From Cadophora sp. MPI-SDFR-AT-0126 (taxonomy: Eukaryota; Ascomycota; Leotiomycetes; Helotiales; Ploettnerulaceae), in contig JAGMVK010000004.1 of the NCBI GenBank assembly GCA_020747065.1, positions 1,922,001 to 1,986,000 of the forward strand: 64,000 nt of DNA. Direction: 5' to 3'. Each line of letters starts with the position of its first letter. Within the stretch, counting starts at the first letter, position 1. The translations under genes and the position numbers were made by a program. The notes beneath the pieces were generated by a model. The model was not told the origin of the DNA and did not search any database. It was given only the letters and a program-made list of their open reading frames with translations. Positions 19,162-30,883 of this stretch are shown piece after piece.

Positions 19162-20407
19162 CTGGAGGGACGTTAGAGATGGGGGATAGTAAGGGCAACG
19201 AGAGGCGCAGGCTTACTTGTGACTCGGCTTATGTGGTTGAATCATAGGGGAGCATTGTAAGAGTTGATGAGCACAAGGGCTGGCTCAAATTTTATTGTGT
19301 TTTCGAGAGCGGGAGGACTTCTCGCTTCCCTGCCTGGATGAGGTCGAGAGGAAACAAGGTGAAAGTGGGGCAAGCAAAGACAGAAGGCGCGTCCCATTGT
19401 GATATCATGTCAGCTTGTCAGCTCTTGTGCTTTGAAATAAGCAAATGTCGATAATTTCGTGTGAATTCAAGTTGTAACTGGCCCAGCTAATTCGTTCTGG
19501 ATTGTCTTTGATCTGGCTTCGGCAAGAGCGCTACGAGCCTTTGAGGCCGACTGTGCTCACACTCGGAATTGTAGACCAAATGTGATATAAACGCAGAAAA
19601 CTCCAGTAATGAAGGCACGTCAAGCCTTCGGAGATATATTATCCCTCGAAAGATTGTCAAAGCAAACTGGGTTTTGTTGCGACAGTTGACGGAAGCCGAT
19701 GTCAGGCGGCATGCTGGCACGTGATGGCTAATGCTGCGAGAAGCATCTCGTGCGAAGACATCCTGCTCAAGCCCGCAATCTAATGTGGGTTTGCTATTAT
19801 CTACAATTAGCTGGGGACATTGTGCTACTTGTGCCTCTGACACCTTTGTCGAGTAAGTTCCGTGCACGAAACAACACTGTTTCCTTTATCCCTTTCGATG
19901 ACAGAGAAAACAAAGGGGATGCTTTCACCTCCCAAAATTTAGTTTTGGACTTGTAGATAGATCCCTAGTATTCCCTTTATTTCTGATGGAATCGCATTTG
20001 TACTGACGGGTCCGAGTCTCAAAGTCAGAATCCGGTCCTTGTATCCGAGTTCGGGTTGATAGCAGACAGTCGGGAGCTGTACCAATTTCCAGTGGTAGTG
20101 CAACACGTAGAGGGAGAAAAGCCCTAGGGAACCATGGCAGATATGCGGATACGGATGTGCGCTCAGAATTTCCACGGTATCGTATTGCCAGTCTAGATGT
20201 CAGCGTACCGAGGGCCTGTCTTGCATGTTGCGACAACATGGTGGGCACGATAGATGGGTATCTGAAAACTTTGGTAATCTGTGTTCAAATGTTACAATTT
20301 CATCCGTGTAAAAACTCAAATTATCCATTCAAGGCCCTTAGAAACAGACGGGAGGAAACTGAGCTGCCAAACAGTCATGACTATACGAGAACAAAGTATA
20401 GGTACCT
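19162..20407. other. Intergenic region
   Basis: This holds the unresolved first exon of the 17272-19161 gene and the 3' flank of the bZIP gene. The open frames at 19487-19867 (minus), 19925-20248 (minus) and 20157-20678 (plus) lack domains. The last overlaps the bZIP coding sequence antisense. Confidence 0.4.
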
Positions 20408-21491
20408 TCATGGAGCTCCTCCTGATCCATCGGTTGCCGAATCTGATACATCAGTTATAGACAAGCCATCAAACGTCTCAACGAACAAATCATCTTCTCC
20501 TCTATGTCTCCTCCATGTGTTCGTCGACCGCATCAATTCCTCGCAGCCCCTCAGAATCCATCCCCACTTCCTAGCAAACTCTTCCGTAACCTCCCAGCTT
20601 TCCGGCCGCGACGCATCACTCCAAACGATAAGTCCACTGTTTTCACTCGGCGCATGGCAGGTCTCGACCAGGTCATAACATAAATCGTCGTCTTCGTAGT
20701 CTTCTCCTAGAGCAAGCATATTGTCTCGCATTGCGGGAAATGGAAATAAATCGATCCATGGATGATGCGGGGTAGATATCTGAAGAGCAGTAGGTCGGAG
20801 ATTAGGTGGGTACTGAGAGAGGGAATCGAAAGAGTTTGGTGGTGTTACATTGAAGGGCGATTCGGCTTCAACTGCAAGCCAATCGAACGGGAAGCCCATG
20901 GCGAAAGTATTTGTTACGAGAGCTCGAAAGACGTTAAATTGGATGAGAGTAAGAAGGAGGTCGGAGCGTGGAGAACCGGCCCTAAGCTCTCGAGATGCTA
21001 CGCCCTCGAAGTAGGAAATTTGTTCCTGGATTTGAGCTGCTGTTACTGGATGGCCTCGGCGTACCTCTCTACCAAGTATCGAATGGGCCCGTTGTCCAAA
21101 CGGGGTGGCTGTCTCTGGGTCTGCATCTTCCAGCTGCACGACATCTCGCACTGAATCCGGGGGAGTGACACTAGGACTACTATCTTGGCTACTAGCCTCC
21201 AGAGCCTGTGCTGCTTGCATCTTCCGCAATTTGCGCTGTTTGCCTGTAACATACATGTCAGATCACGACTTGATTGACAGTAAGCAAGTTGCATGTGTGG
21301 GAAGTCTTACGGAATTTCCTCTGGTGCAAACGATTCTGGAGTTTCCTTCGCTCTGCGGCGCTGGTCCGACCAGTCCAATCATCGTCTTTTGTACGGACTT
21401 CAGCTTGCTGATCCATTCGATCTAACTGTAAGAAGACCTCTTGAGGAGCTGCAGCGAGCCTCTCCTGCTCTACCCCATATAGGAAGTCCAT
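20408..21491 (-). CDS. bZIP transcription factor with DUF3425 domain
   Basis: A nuclear DNA-binding regulator. Exons are 21311-21491 and 20408-21243, with a 67-base intron; 338 residues. The intron falls inside the basic region. Joined, it reads AERRKLQNRLHQRKFRKQRK, with the Asn and Arg of a bZIP basic region (NxxxxRxxR-like). A short, weak zipper follows. The C-terminal half matches the DUF3425 pattern: LLTLIQFNVFRALVTNTFAM, GFPFDWL, the HHPWIDLFPFPAMRDNML block, then GLIVWSDASRPESWEVTEEF and a Trp-rich helix. Such proteins are common in moulds, often of unknown target and sometimes near metabolic clusters. Two exact 16-base repeats centred on a GATA site lie upstream (21540 and 21759). Confidence 0.88.
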
Positions 21492-21539
21492 GGCGTTGAT
21501 AGGTGATGATGAGATTTGAACTTGAATACTTCTTCTGCT

Positions 21540-21555
21540 GCCTGCTTATCCTGCA
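21540..21555 (-). promoter_or_regulatory. GATA-centred 16-mer, proximal copy
   Basis: GCCTGCTTATCCTGCA on the plus strand (TGCAGGATAAGCAGGC on the bZIP coding strand), 49 bases upstream of the bZIP ATG. The core GATAAG is a canonical GATA-factor site. An identical copy lies at 21759. Confidence 0.45.
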
Positions 21556-21758
21556 CATAAGTTGGCAATGAGGCTCACAACACTTTAAAATGCCGATTCA
21601 TCAAGACATGCAATCATGTATGGCCTCGAGAGCAACCGACTCTTTTGATATGGTATAAAAGAGGAGTTAGGACTTAAGATGCCATTTCCATAGGCCTGCA
21701 TATGGAGCACGATTCAGTGCCAAGAAACTAAAACTCGCCCCTAATTAAGCGACATGCA

Positions 21759-21774
21759 GCCTGCTTATCCTGCA
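21759..21774 (-). promoter_or_regulatory. GATA-centred 16-mer, distal copy
   Basis: Exact second copy of the 16-mer at 21540, 219 bases further upstream. An exact repeat of this length around a known factor core is unlikely by chance. Confidence 0.45.
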
Positions 21775-22967
21775 GGGTCCGCTAGAATACGCCACGAACG
21801 CAGCTAGAGTTGACGAACAATTCGCTGACACCCCTCATTGGAGACTTGGAAGGATGTACTGATTTTGAGTTCGAACGCGCTCTGATTTTCTTTCTCGCCA
21901 AGCTCAACATTTGAAGTCTCCCGCAACACTTTTTCAATATCACTGAGGACTCTGTGAAAGCATCATCTGCTCCGTATCGGGCCTTCTAGTTTCTAATCTT
22001 TCACTAGAGCAGTCGCAAATTGACGAGTTAAAAATTGCATTGCCATTACACAGCTGGTCTGGTCTGATCTGCGGACTCAGTACTTCTACAGCCTCTCGGA
22101 AATCAGACTTTCCCTCCTTGTGACATTTGCAGCCCAGATGCTCCGTACTCTTCTCTTATTACCCCTTCTACGAAAAGCCTAACTGTGATATAGAGTTTTT
22201 GAATTCTTTTCTTGCATCAGGCGACCCATTCTCCTGGTTGTCTGTATTCCAAGACTTTGTTTGTGACCATGCATTGTCTTCTTTCTCAGATCGAATTTGA
22301 CCGCCAAAAGGTTGCCGCGGAACTACACTTGGCCTGCTGGGTCTTCCTTCTCGGATTGTTGATAACCATCGAACACAGCCCCTCTTTATAATGCAACTTC
22401 AGAAATCAAGAATTCTGGTTGAACATAGAATTCTTTCGACGTTGAAGCACACCACCAGTCAATAGGTATGAGTTGTGAGTACGGGCTGATAACAACTAAG
22501 TTAATTCTGAGAATCATAGCAAAATCATCTCACAATTATCTTGGATCATATCGCCAAACAGCGACAATGGAACAGTCCCATTTCGCTCTTCCTTGATTCC
22601 GCAGAACTTTTCCACAACGATGGAAAGCAAGCTAGAATCCCCTCATGTTTTATGAAACATATACTACTAAAGAGAGTGTATTTCTGGTGAGCACGAGTTT
22701 CGAAAAGATTGTGATTGTGGCCAAATAGAAGAGAAGTGAAAGCGTCCAGCCCGTTCGTGGCGGCACCGTCAATTGCCGAAGAAAGCCCGGCGCGTCATAA
22801 ATTTACATCGTTTTCGGCCAGAGAGTCAGGCATTTCAACACGAAAGCCAACCACCACGCGGTGTAACTTTGCGCAGACACGGATAAACCTGAAGCTATCG
22901 ATAGCTTCTGGATTCAACAAAGGCAATAAAGCCAGCCACATCTCCGCAAGCAGCACCATACCCAACC

Positions 22968-23627
22968 ATGGCAGCAGCTCCAGCCAACTTCGACCCCGAG
23001 ACAGCGGACAACCTCGAGGATGTAAGACTCTTTTCCTCTCTTCCCACGGTGAAAGTACCATGTGGATAGTGCAAATATCTAATGCGTCCGCAGATTGAGA
23101 AGCAATTCGCAGTCAAAGGTGCGCACTTTGAAGCTCCCCCATCTTCTCATCTACCCCGCCACTGACCCCGCCATCAGTCGTTCAACATATGTCAACATAC
23201 TGGTCCATCCTTGAGAAGGTCCGCGGATCGACATTGAGGCTCACCAAGCTCGACGATGAAATCTACACACATTTGAAGACCGACTTCCCCGAGTTCGACC
23301 CAGCCGCAAAGATTGACGAGGACGAGATGAAGAGCAAGACTGGCAAGGAGAGGTGGCGGAAGTTTTTGATGACGTACGAGAAGAAGGTCGACGATTACAA
23401 CTTCGGCACAATGCTAAGAGCTGATGCTAAGGGCGAGTACGAAGAGAAGGACACGATTTTTGGTGAGTTGAGAGGCAGGCGGATATACTGGTGCTACATG
23501 ACTGACAATGGATGCGACAGTGCCCCGAATGCAGTTCTACGCGATCGAAATAGCCAGAAACAGGAACGGCCTAAACGACTGGATCTTCGAAAAGGCGCAG
23601 AAAGAGGCAGCGGAGGCGAAGTCATAA
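22968..23627 (+). CDS. PBDC1: PBDC1/Chp1 family protein (eEF1A biogenesis chaperone)
   Basis: Four exons fit: 22968-23021, 23094-23118, 23178-23462 and 23521-23627, giving 156 residues. Introns are 72, 59 and 58 bases; the second exon is only 25 bases. The protein reads MAAAPANFDPETADNLEDIE and continues through QHMSTYWSILEKV, LTKLDDEIYTHLKTDFPEFD, ERWRKFLMTYEKKVDDYNFG and FYAIEIARNRNGLNDWI. That is the full conserved core of the small PBDC1 family (yeast Ypl225w). Established knowledge: the yeast member, named Chp1, acts at the ribosome to protect nascent eEF1A. It is therefore expected to be a constitutive cytosolic housekeeping gene. The short length agrees with the yeast protein, whereas animal forms are longer. 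Confidence 0.92.
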
Positions 23628-24295
23628 GAACCCAGGCGCAAATACCCTCACAATATGTATAGACACTGGCGTCGGCATTAGCCAAGCTGGGGCGGTTTTC
23701 CTACGCCGAGGCGTAGATCCAAGGCCTATATTGAAGCCGACTGATCGAGCCAAAGACCTTGAAGGACCTACTTATGCAAACGCAATCCTTTCTTCGCCAG
23801 ATTAGTGTATACCTTGGTCTACGTAAAGGCTCTAGAGCTTGAAATGTGCCACCCGAACTTTGTGGGTGTTTCCTTTTGCTTGCTTTGACCATTTCCACCT
23901 ACGTGAAATCCAGTTTGCGGTTCGCATTCGTTTGAGCTCTACTTCTGATCTCTTTCCCCTCGCCCTGCCACTTCTTTTACTTTAACGACTTTGAGAAATC
24001 CCATCTGGTTGCTTCTGGGGTAAGTGACAGTTTCACACCGGATGTGACATAATCTCGAGAACAATAGATAAAAATCTGCATTCCTCGTTTCAGCGAACAA
24101 TACTAAGGGGCGGGATAACAACAAAGATATCCGAGAACAATCTCAAGGAAACGATAATTCCCTGGCATTATTCCTAAGTGGCGCACCACTACGACGTTCC
24201 GTTGATATCAAGAGTTAACATGCATTTTTCAATCTCATCGCTAATCACGCAGTCCAGTTCAGCTCAGAAAGATTCCATCAGACCTTCCGTTCCCG
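23628..24295. other. Intergenic region
   Basis: This contains the 3' flank of PBDC1 and the upstream region of the ABC exporter. Minus-strand open frames at 23701-23898 and 23939-24124 have no features. Nothing is supported. Confidence 0.4.
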
Positions 24296-27200
24296 ATGGT
24301 GACTATCTCATACAGAAATTCCTTGAGCCTCAAAAGCAACCGGGACACCTACAATCAAATGTTCGCGCCTACCGAAAGCAACCATGGATCCGAGGCAGAT
24401 TCGCGACGAGTCCTTAGCCCTGACGGTACCAGCGGCAAACCTTCGTGGCGATCTCTCTTCTCGTTCACCTCAAGGAAGCACACCCTAACGATCGCGATTG
24501 CTGTGTTTTCGTCGCTTCTCTCTGCGCTTCTCAGGCCGGCCATGGCTATCTTCTTTGGCAAAATATTCTCCATCTTCACCAAGGTCGGATTGGGTAATTC
24601 GAGTGGTCATGAGGCCTTGGTAGCGATATCGAAGTGGTGTATTGCCCTCGCCAGCTTGGGGGGCGCAGCGTGGTTAATTGAAGGCACGTTTCTGTCTTCG
24701 TGGATGGTATTTGGTGAGCTTCAGGCCAAGAGTGTGCGCGAGCAGATGTTTGTTGGAATGCTGGATAAAGAGATGGAGTGGTACGACTTGCGACAAGATG
24801 GGATCGGGTCCCTGTTGATCAGAATACAAACGTAAGAATGCCTTGCCGGTTCGATTTTGCATGCTAACAACTATCCAGTCAGATTAAAGAGCTCCATATG
24901 GGCGTCTCTCAACCTATGGGCTTCCTAGTCTACGAAGTATTCGGATCTCTTGCGGCCGTTGGACTTGCCTTCTACTATTCATGGAAGCTAAGTCTTGTTA
25001 TCCTCGCCACCTTTCCAGTCGCCGGGGTCATGCTCTTTCTCGTGTCACTCAAACTCGGCCCTGCTATCGAAGCGCAAAAGAGAGAGCTCAGTAAAGCATC
25101 GAAGTACGCAAACACCGCTATAACAGCAATCAATACCGTGAAGACATACAATGGGCAAGACCAAGAGGTCTGGCAGTACTATGATACGATCAAGAAAGCT
25201 GCTGCCAGCTACTTGATTCAAGCCAGATGCAACGCATTACAATTCGGAACCACCAAGTTCCTCATGATTGGAATATTCATTCAGGGGTTCTGGTTTGGCC
25301 TTGTGCTAGTCAAGCAGGGATTAGATCCAGGCTCTGTTCTCACAACTTTCTACGCCTGTTTAGCTGCCATGCAGGGGCTCGAAACAGTCCTGCCTCAATG
25401 GTTAGTACTGAAGAAAGGGATGTCAGCAGGACAGACTTTGAAAGCAATCATGACACAAGTCAAAAATGGACGTGTGGACAAGAACATGGTTGGATCTTTA
25501 AGGCCGGACAAATGCGAGGGAGATATTGAAGTCAAGGGAGTGAGTAGCTGCTTCCATCTTCTTCAATATCGCTAATCAGTTCATAGGTTTCATTTGCTTA
25601 TCCTTCTAATAACCAGCAATATGTGTTGAACGACGCAGACTTCTTTTTCCCCGCCAGCGAAACGACCTTCATTGTCGGCACCAGTGGCTCTGGTAAAAGT
25701 ACACTGAGCAACCTCCTCATGAAGTACTACGAACCAAGCCGGGGAGAAATACTGGTCGACGGAAATCCAATCCACACCCTCGATTCCGCCTGGCTCCGAC
25801 AAAACATTACCTTGGTTCAGCAACAGAGTGTCCTATTCAATGAGACGGTTCTACAGAATATCGAGTTTGGAAAGGATGGACCAGCGTCACGGCAGGATAT
25901 CCTCGAAGCTACCAGGACTGCCGACCTTGAACAAACCCTCCTCGGCCTTCCCGAGGGCCTTCACACTGTCGTTGGATCGAACGGAAAGTCTCTGAGCGGG
26001 GGCCAACAGCAAAGAGTTGCATTAGCACGAGCAAGATTACGAGACGCCCCGATCCTCATCCTTGACGAGTCAACTAGCGCTTTGGATCAGGCAAGCAGAG
26101 AAAAAGTGGCGAAAACAATACGCGAGTGGCGAAAAGGGAAAACCACGATAGTCATCACACATGATGTCTCACAGATTCTCGATGACGAGTATGTCTACGT
26201 CCTCGAGCATGGATTTGTGGTACAGGAGGGCTATCGCAAGAAGCTAGCCGAAAAGAAACATGGCACATTTGCTTCCTTCCTTCCAGAAGCTCAAACACCA
26301 GATCTTGATATGACAGTGGTTGAGAAACGGAGAAATTCTGAACCAGTCACGCCCATTCGCCTAAGTTCACCAGTGGTAGAGTTCGATGAGAGAGTGCCTC
26401 GGCATGAAGGACACATCTCCAAGTTCTTCGGAATGCAGCAATCAAGTCCCAATGCGTTCTATCTGGCTCCTGGTACTCCTGCGGTAACTTTAGGTAGCGG
26501 AGCAGCACAAGCAAATGTTCTACGAGCAGACAACATTTGGGCCACTCCTTTAGTGGCTAATGAAGGGACTTTTGAAACATTTCGATCTAGTGTGCCGATG
26601 TCTGAGTTCAAGCCTAATCTGCCACCGATGTTCCAACAGGATACTGTCAATCAGGAGTCAGCGCCAAAGAACACCCAAAATCAAAAAGTCCCCGGAACAA
26701 AAACGCATCGTATACAACCACTTGCGATCGATACTGCGAGACAACTCGGTCCAGTCGCGCTCCGCCCGGTAGAAATGACATTTCAGCAACCACAAAACTC
26801 GGAAAGAAGTCTGAGAAGCCTGGCGAAGAGGAAGCCGGCTACATTGAAGAGAATCCTTGGCACCGTATGGCCGACTTTGAAATGGCGAGAACGATGCGTC
26901 TTTACCTTTGGCTTTGGAACTGCGTTGATTGTCGCAGGTGGAACACCAGCATTTGCATATGTTCTTTCGAAGCTACTTCAAGTATACCATCTGAGAGAAA
27001 ATCGAGAATCTGAAGCTTTGAGGTGGGCGCTGGCTCTCCTTGCAATTGCCATTGTGGATGGAATCGCTACGTTTTGCTCGCACTATGCTCTCGAATACAG
27101 CGGCCAAGCATGGGTCAACACTTTACGCGTCGAAGCACTGAAGCGTATCATGGCGCAGCCACGTTCCTGGTTCGACAAGGAGCAGAACTCTCCAAGCAGA

Positions 27201-28727
27201 TTGAACGAGTGTCTTGATAGGAACTCTGAGGAGATGCGCCATCTCATCGGTCGCTTTGCCGGACCAATCTTCACGACTTTCTGGATGTTGGCCGCCTCCA
27301 TCGTCTGGGCGTTTATCATCAGCTGGAAACTCACCTTGGTTGCCATGGCATGTGGCCCTGTCTTGTATGCCGCCATGAGAGCATTCAACTGGGTCAGTAG
27401 CAAGTGGGAGAATAAGAGCAACCATGCTTCGGACCACACAAGCAGCATTTTCACAGAGACCTTCGCTAACATTCGAGTCGTTCGAGCCTTGACGCTAGAA
27501 ACTCACTTCAAAAAGAAACACAGCAAAGCCACTGCTGAGACATACAAGACTGGCACATTACGAGGACTATACTCCGGTACCCTTTATGGCCTTGCGGACA
27601 CTCTCAGTTACATGATAACCGCTGTTATGTTCTACTACGGGGCCATCGTCGTTACGAAAGGAGAACTTCCGGTTTCTTCGGTCCTAGAAGTCGTCAATCT
27701 ACTCCTATTCGGTATCGCCAATGCAGCATCAATGCTGAACCTGGTGCCACAAATCAACACTTCCCGCACTACAGCAGCACACATGCTCTACCTCGCCAAT
27801 CTTCCCTTGCGCGGCTCCCACGAGACCACAGGGACGAGACGTGTCGCAAATCCATTCCCAATTGTTCTTAACAACCTCTCCTTCACGTATCCTGGACGAC
27901 CCAAAAGCATCTCCGGCATCTCCTTGAATATCACGGCCGGGTCTTGCATTGCACTCATCGGTCCGTCCGGGTCCGGGAAAAGTACCATTGCTTCTCTGCT
28001 ACTAGGACTCTACTCACCAGACCCTCCAGGCCATTCGGACCAATCACGCCCACTCACATTCAACAGCATCCCCGTCAACGAATGTAACATCTCTACTCTC
28101 CGCTCCTTCATATCCTTCGTACCGCAGCAACCCCTCCTCTTCCCCTCTTCAATCTTCTCAAACATCATCTACGGTCTTGCCGAAGGCTCGCCATTTACCA
28201 ACATCGAAGCTGCGAGGCTTGCAGCTGAGGAAGCGGGTATCCATGATTTTATCATGAGCTTGTCGAATGGGTATGCAACGCTCATTGGAGATGGCGGAAT
28301 GGGCTTGAGTGGTGGCCAGGCACAGAGGATAGCTATTGCGCGGGCGTTGGTGCGTCGTCCGAAAGTCCTCATTCTCGACGAGGCGACCTCAGCACTCGAT
28401 GCCGTAAGCGCGGAAGCTGTGCGAGACACCGTGAGGAGGCTTCTCGAGCGTGGTAGAGAGTCAGGAGAAGGTGGCATTGCGGTGTTAATCATCAGCCACA
28501 GTGTGGAGATGATGCGGATTGTCAGTGAGGTCGTGGTTATTGAGGATGGGCAGGTGGTCGAGAGGGGTGGGTTTGAGGAGTTGAAGAGGAAGGGTGGCGC
28601 TTTCTCGAGGCTTATTGGGGTTAAGCTTCAGCCTGTAGATCTGGAACAAAGGAGAACTATGACGCCAATCAAAGGGATGGGGAGGAACAGGGATAGTTGG
28701 GCGTTGATGAGGAAGACTAGTGTATAA
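24296..28727 (+). CDS. Full-length ABCB-type ABC exporter, Ste6-like
   Basis: A membrane ATPase with two transmembrane and two nucleotide-binding domains. Exons are 24296-24831, 24879-25539 and 25587-28727, with two 47-base introns; 1445 residues. NBD1 has Walker A GTSGSGKST (about residue 430), signature LSGGQQQRVALARA, Walker B ILILDEST and H-loop ITHD. NBD2 has GPSGSGKST (about 1190), LSGGQAQRIAIARA, VLILDEATSALD and ISHS. Both sites therefore look catalytically complete. A long Ser/Pro/Gln-rich linker of about 180 residues joins NBD1 to the second membrane domain. Overall pattern and the N-terminal membrane segments resemble fungal a-pheromone exporters (Ste6). A multidrug ABCB is the alternative. 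The start is the first ATG in frame; another Met lies 21 codons further on. Confidence 0.9.
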
Positions 28728-29272
28728 GGCCGAAAAAATTGGCTTCGCGTGGGTCGTTTGAGTTGGCATTTAGGGTATTGCGTTTCAAGAGGAAGGAAAT
28801 AAATTTGAATGTATTAAATATGACTTGAATCTTGCATAGCAAGGTCTTTTGAGGCAACGTGCCCCTTTATTCAGCCAGCGGTGAACGCCTAAATGTCATG
28901 TTTCTTGAGATCCGCGTGGCTATAATTGCTCCGTATCTAACATGCTCGGATAATCAATTAGAAGATTGCATCAAGGAGATTATCTCTGTAGTCTTGGAAC
29001 CCAGCTTAGACCGATAGAAACCAAGCCAATATTTAGTCTCTTCCTGTGGTGTGAAAATTGCTGGACCATCGTTCCTACATGTCTTCACCTTGGCACGAGA
29101 CATAACTTAGACCACTCAAGGACACCATATTCCACTCCCGGAAGTGCCTGCATCGTACAGTATAGTCGCATCCGAGTACATGAGAGCTTTCTCCGATTCT
29201 TGCGACTTGAGCGGGGATACTATAAGTTCCTCAGTTCCGTCGATATTTCCAAACGAGATCTTCCATTCCGGT
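28728..29272. other. Convergent intergenic region
   Basis: This lies between the stops of the ABC exporter and the MBL-fold gene. Bases 28737-28758 (AAAATTGGCTTCGCGTGGGT and flank) faintly resemble the repeat unit at 8856, but the likeness does not extend. The open frame at 28966-29313 has no domain. Confidence 0.4.
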
Positions 29273-30411
29273 CTATAAATCAGCCCTTACGGAGTCCACA
29301 ATTTCTTGATTGATCAAAGACATGAGTGCTTGGTCAATTCCCTTCTCAATCCACGTGGCATCATGTGCTAATACGATATGCATACTCAAATTTCTCTCTG
29401 CGATCCTCAGTCTGGAAACCGTGTCTTTGGCTGCTGATAGATCTTCGTGCAGCGAGCGTTTCTCGACACCACCACCCCACAGAGCATAGTCTTGAGTTCC
29501 ATCAAGCAATGCTCTAGACACTAGTAATTAGTTTGGTCTCAGGAAAGGAACGTATTTCAGAGGCCCGAGAGTCAGTACACACCTCGAATGGCAACAGTCG
29601 CCGGCCATGATGACCCAGTCACCAGTCTCCAATCTTGCCGCTGCGCACAAATTCCCTGCCATATGTCCAGAAGCTTGTATGATCCAGAAGCTAGCATCAC
29701 CGAAGAGATCCATCGCCTTCTCAAAAGGACCAAATTCCTGCCATGGGCCTTCGAGCTCGACACAGCTTTCTGTTTTCAGTTCGGGGTCGAAGAAATTGCC
29801 ATGCCATTGGCTATTTGTATCCTTGAAATGACCTGGACTGCAGTGCTTGAAAGTACCCGGCCCGAACAAGCCTATGGCATTGGGGAAGATCTTGGAGATA
29901 GGTCGGCAATGGTCCCAATGCGCGTGACTTTGTCGTCAACACGTGTCAGAAATTTTTTATCTCTTCACTTCATAAGGAGAGCTTCACCTGAAGATAACAG
30001 TACGTATGTCGTCATGATGGACTCCAATATCAAGCAATTGTTGTCGTAACGATAGCCGGGATCTTGTTGGTTTCAGAACATCAACCAAATTTTTTCCCGA
30101 CCAGGGAGGATATTCATTCTTGTCCTTCATGTAACAGTTACTCTAAAGTTGTCCCCGATTTGCAGTCTGGAAAACTTTACGTCGGAGAGACCCACGTCCC
30201 ACAACAAGTTCTGCCCTGTTGAAGGGTGGAAAATATAGAATGCCCAATCGTGCATCCGAAACGTCTCGCTTTTGGATCCTGTAGCATGCAAAACATCTGT
30301 TGACGCTATAAAGCTGCCTCCATCGAGCACGCGAAGTTTGACGTACGAGTCGGTTCTGGGTAAGGGCAGACATCCGACATCGCATCGGAGACCATTCTGT
30401 TGGGTTTGCAT
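29273..30411 (-). CDS. Metallo-beta-lactamase-fold hydrolase (lactonase-like)
   Basis: Four exons fit: 30181-30411, 29988-30124, 29583-29927 and 29273-29513; 317 residues. Introns are 56, 60 and 69 bases with consistent phases. Metal ligands are in the expected order: SHAHWDH (HxHxDH, split by intron 2), GHMAGNL, GDCCHSR and LAHDATW. This order and the N-terminal block (VKLRVLDGGSFI, LLWDVGL) are typical of the fungal and bacterial quorum-quenching-lactonase-like branch, which opens lactone or ester rings using a di-zinc centre. It is cytosolic (no signal peptide). It is transcribed divergently from the AtuA-like gene with 472 bases between starts, which suggests shared control. The acceptor of the first intron could lie 6 bases further on without changing the frame. 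Confidence 0.85.
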
Positions 30412-30883
30412 GGTTTGTAACGTTGGGAAGGACGAAAATAAAGCAAAGGATAAAGCCAGATTCCAAAATATGGAAATTACAAGTGGAGTAGAGTATGAGC
30501 TTCAAAAGCGAAGTCTATCGATGTATAATCGTCAGAAGCTAGTTGGATCTTTGCACCCATATCACGCAGTGGCACGACATTGAATGATTCTGTCCCGCAG
30601 GCCCCACACGTAACAAGGAATGTCTAGGAGCCGTAGCAATCACCAGTGACGTTATCCTCTCGTGATGTTGAGATACATCTGCTACTTCTGGTGTACTGCG
30701 GAGTAGTGGGGTAGCTCCGGGACAATACAAAACGCTCGCATAATGCCCCTCCATGTAGACCAACCAGAACTTCAAGGCTTGGCTATTGAGCAGCACACCA
30801 TGCCTGGGAATTAATCGAGCCAGAAGACTTCAAATTTCTGTTCAAGATAATTGACTTGTTTCCGAATCGGATTACACGCCAAA
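30412..30883. promoter_or_regulatory. Shared divergent promoter region (MBL / AtuA-like)
   Basis: This is the 472-base spacer between two divergent starts. No specific binding site was recognised. The arrangement itself is the reason to regard it as a bidirectional control region. Confidence 0.4.

Larger units (their letters stand above)
21492..22967. other. Long divergent intergenic region
   Basis: About 1.5 kb between the bZIP start (minus) and the PBDC1 start (plus). Apart from the repeated GATA-centred 16-mer there is no gene or RNA that I can support. Pyrimidine-rich tracts near 21900-22350 could be untranslated leader sequence. Confidence 0.45.

Noticed and set aside
20157..20678. Plus-strand 173-codon open frame
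   Set aside because: Largely antisense to the conserved DUF3425 coding sequence.
27083..27472. Minus-strand open frame inside the ABC exporter
   Set aside because: Antisense shadow of a strongly conserved coding region.
28737..28758. Possible fifth copy of the HET-flanking repeat
   Set aside because: Only about 20 bases resemble the unit and the match does not continue on either side.
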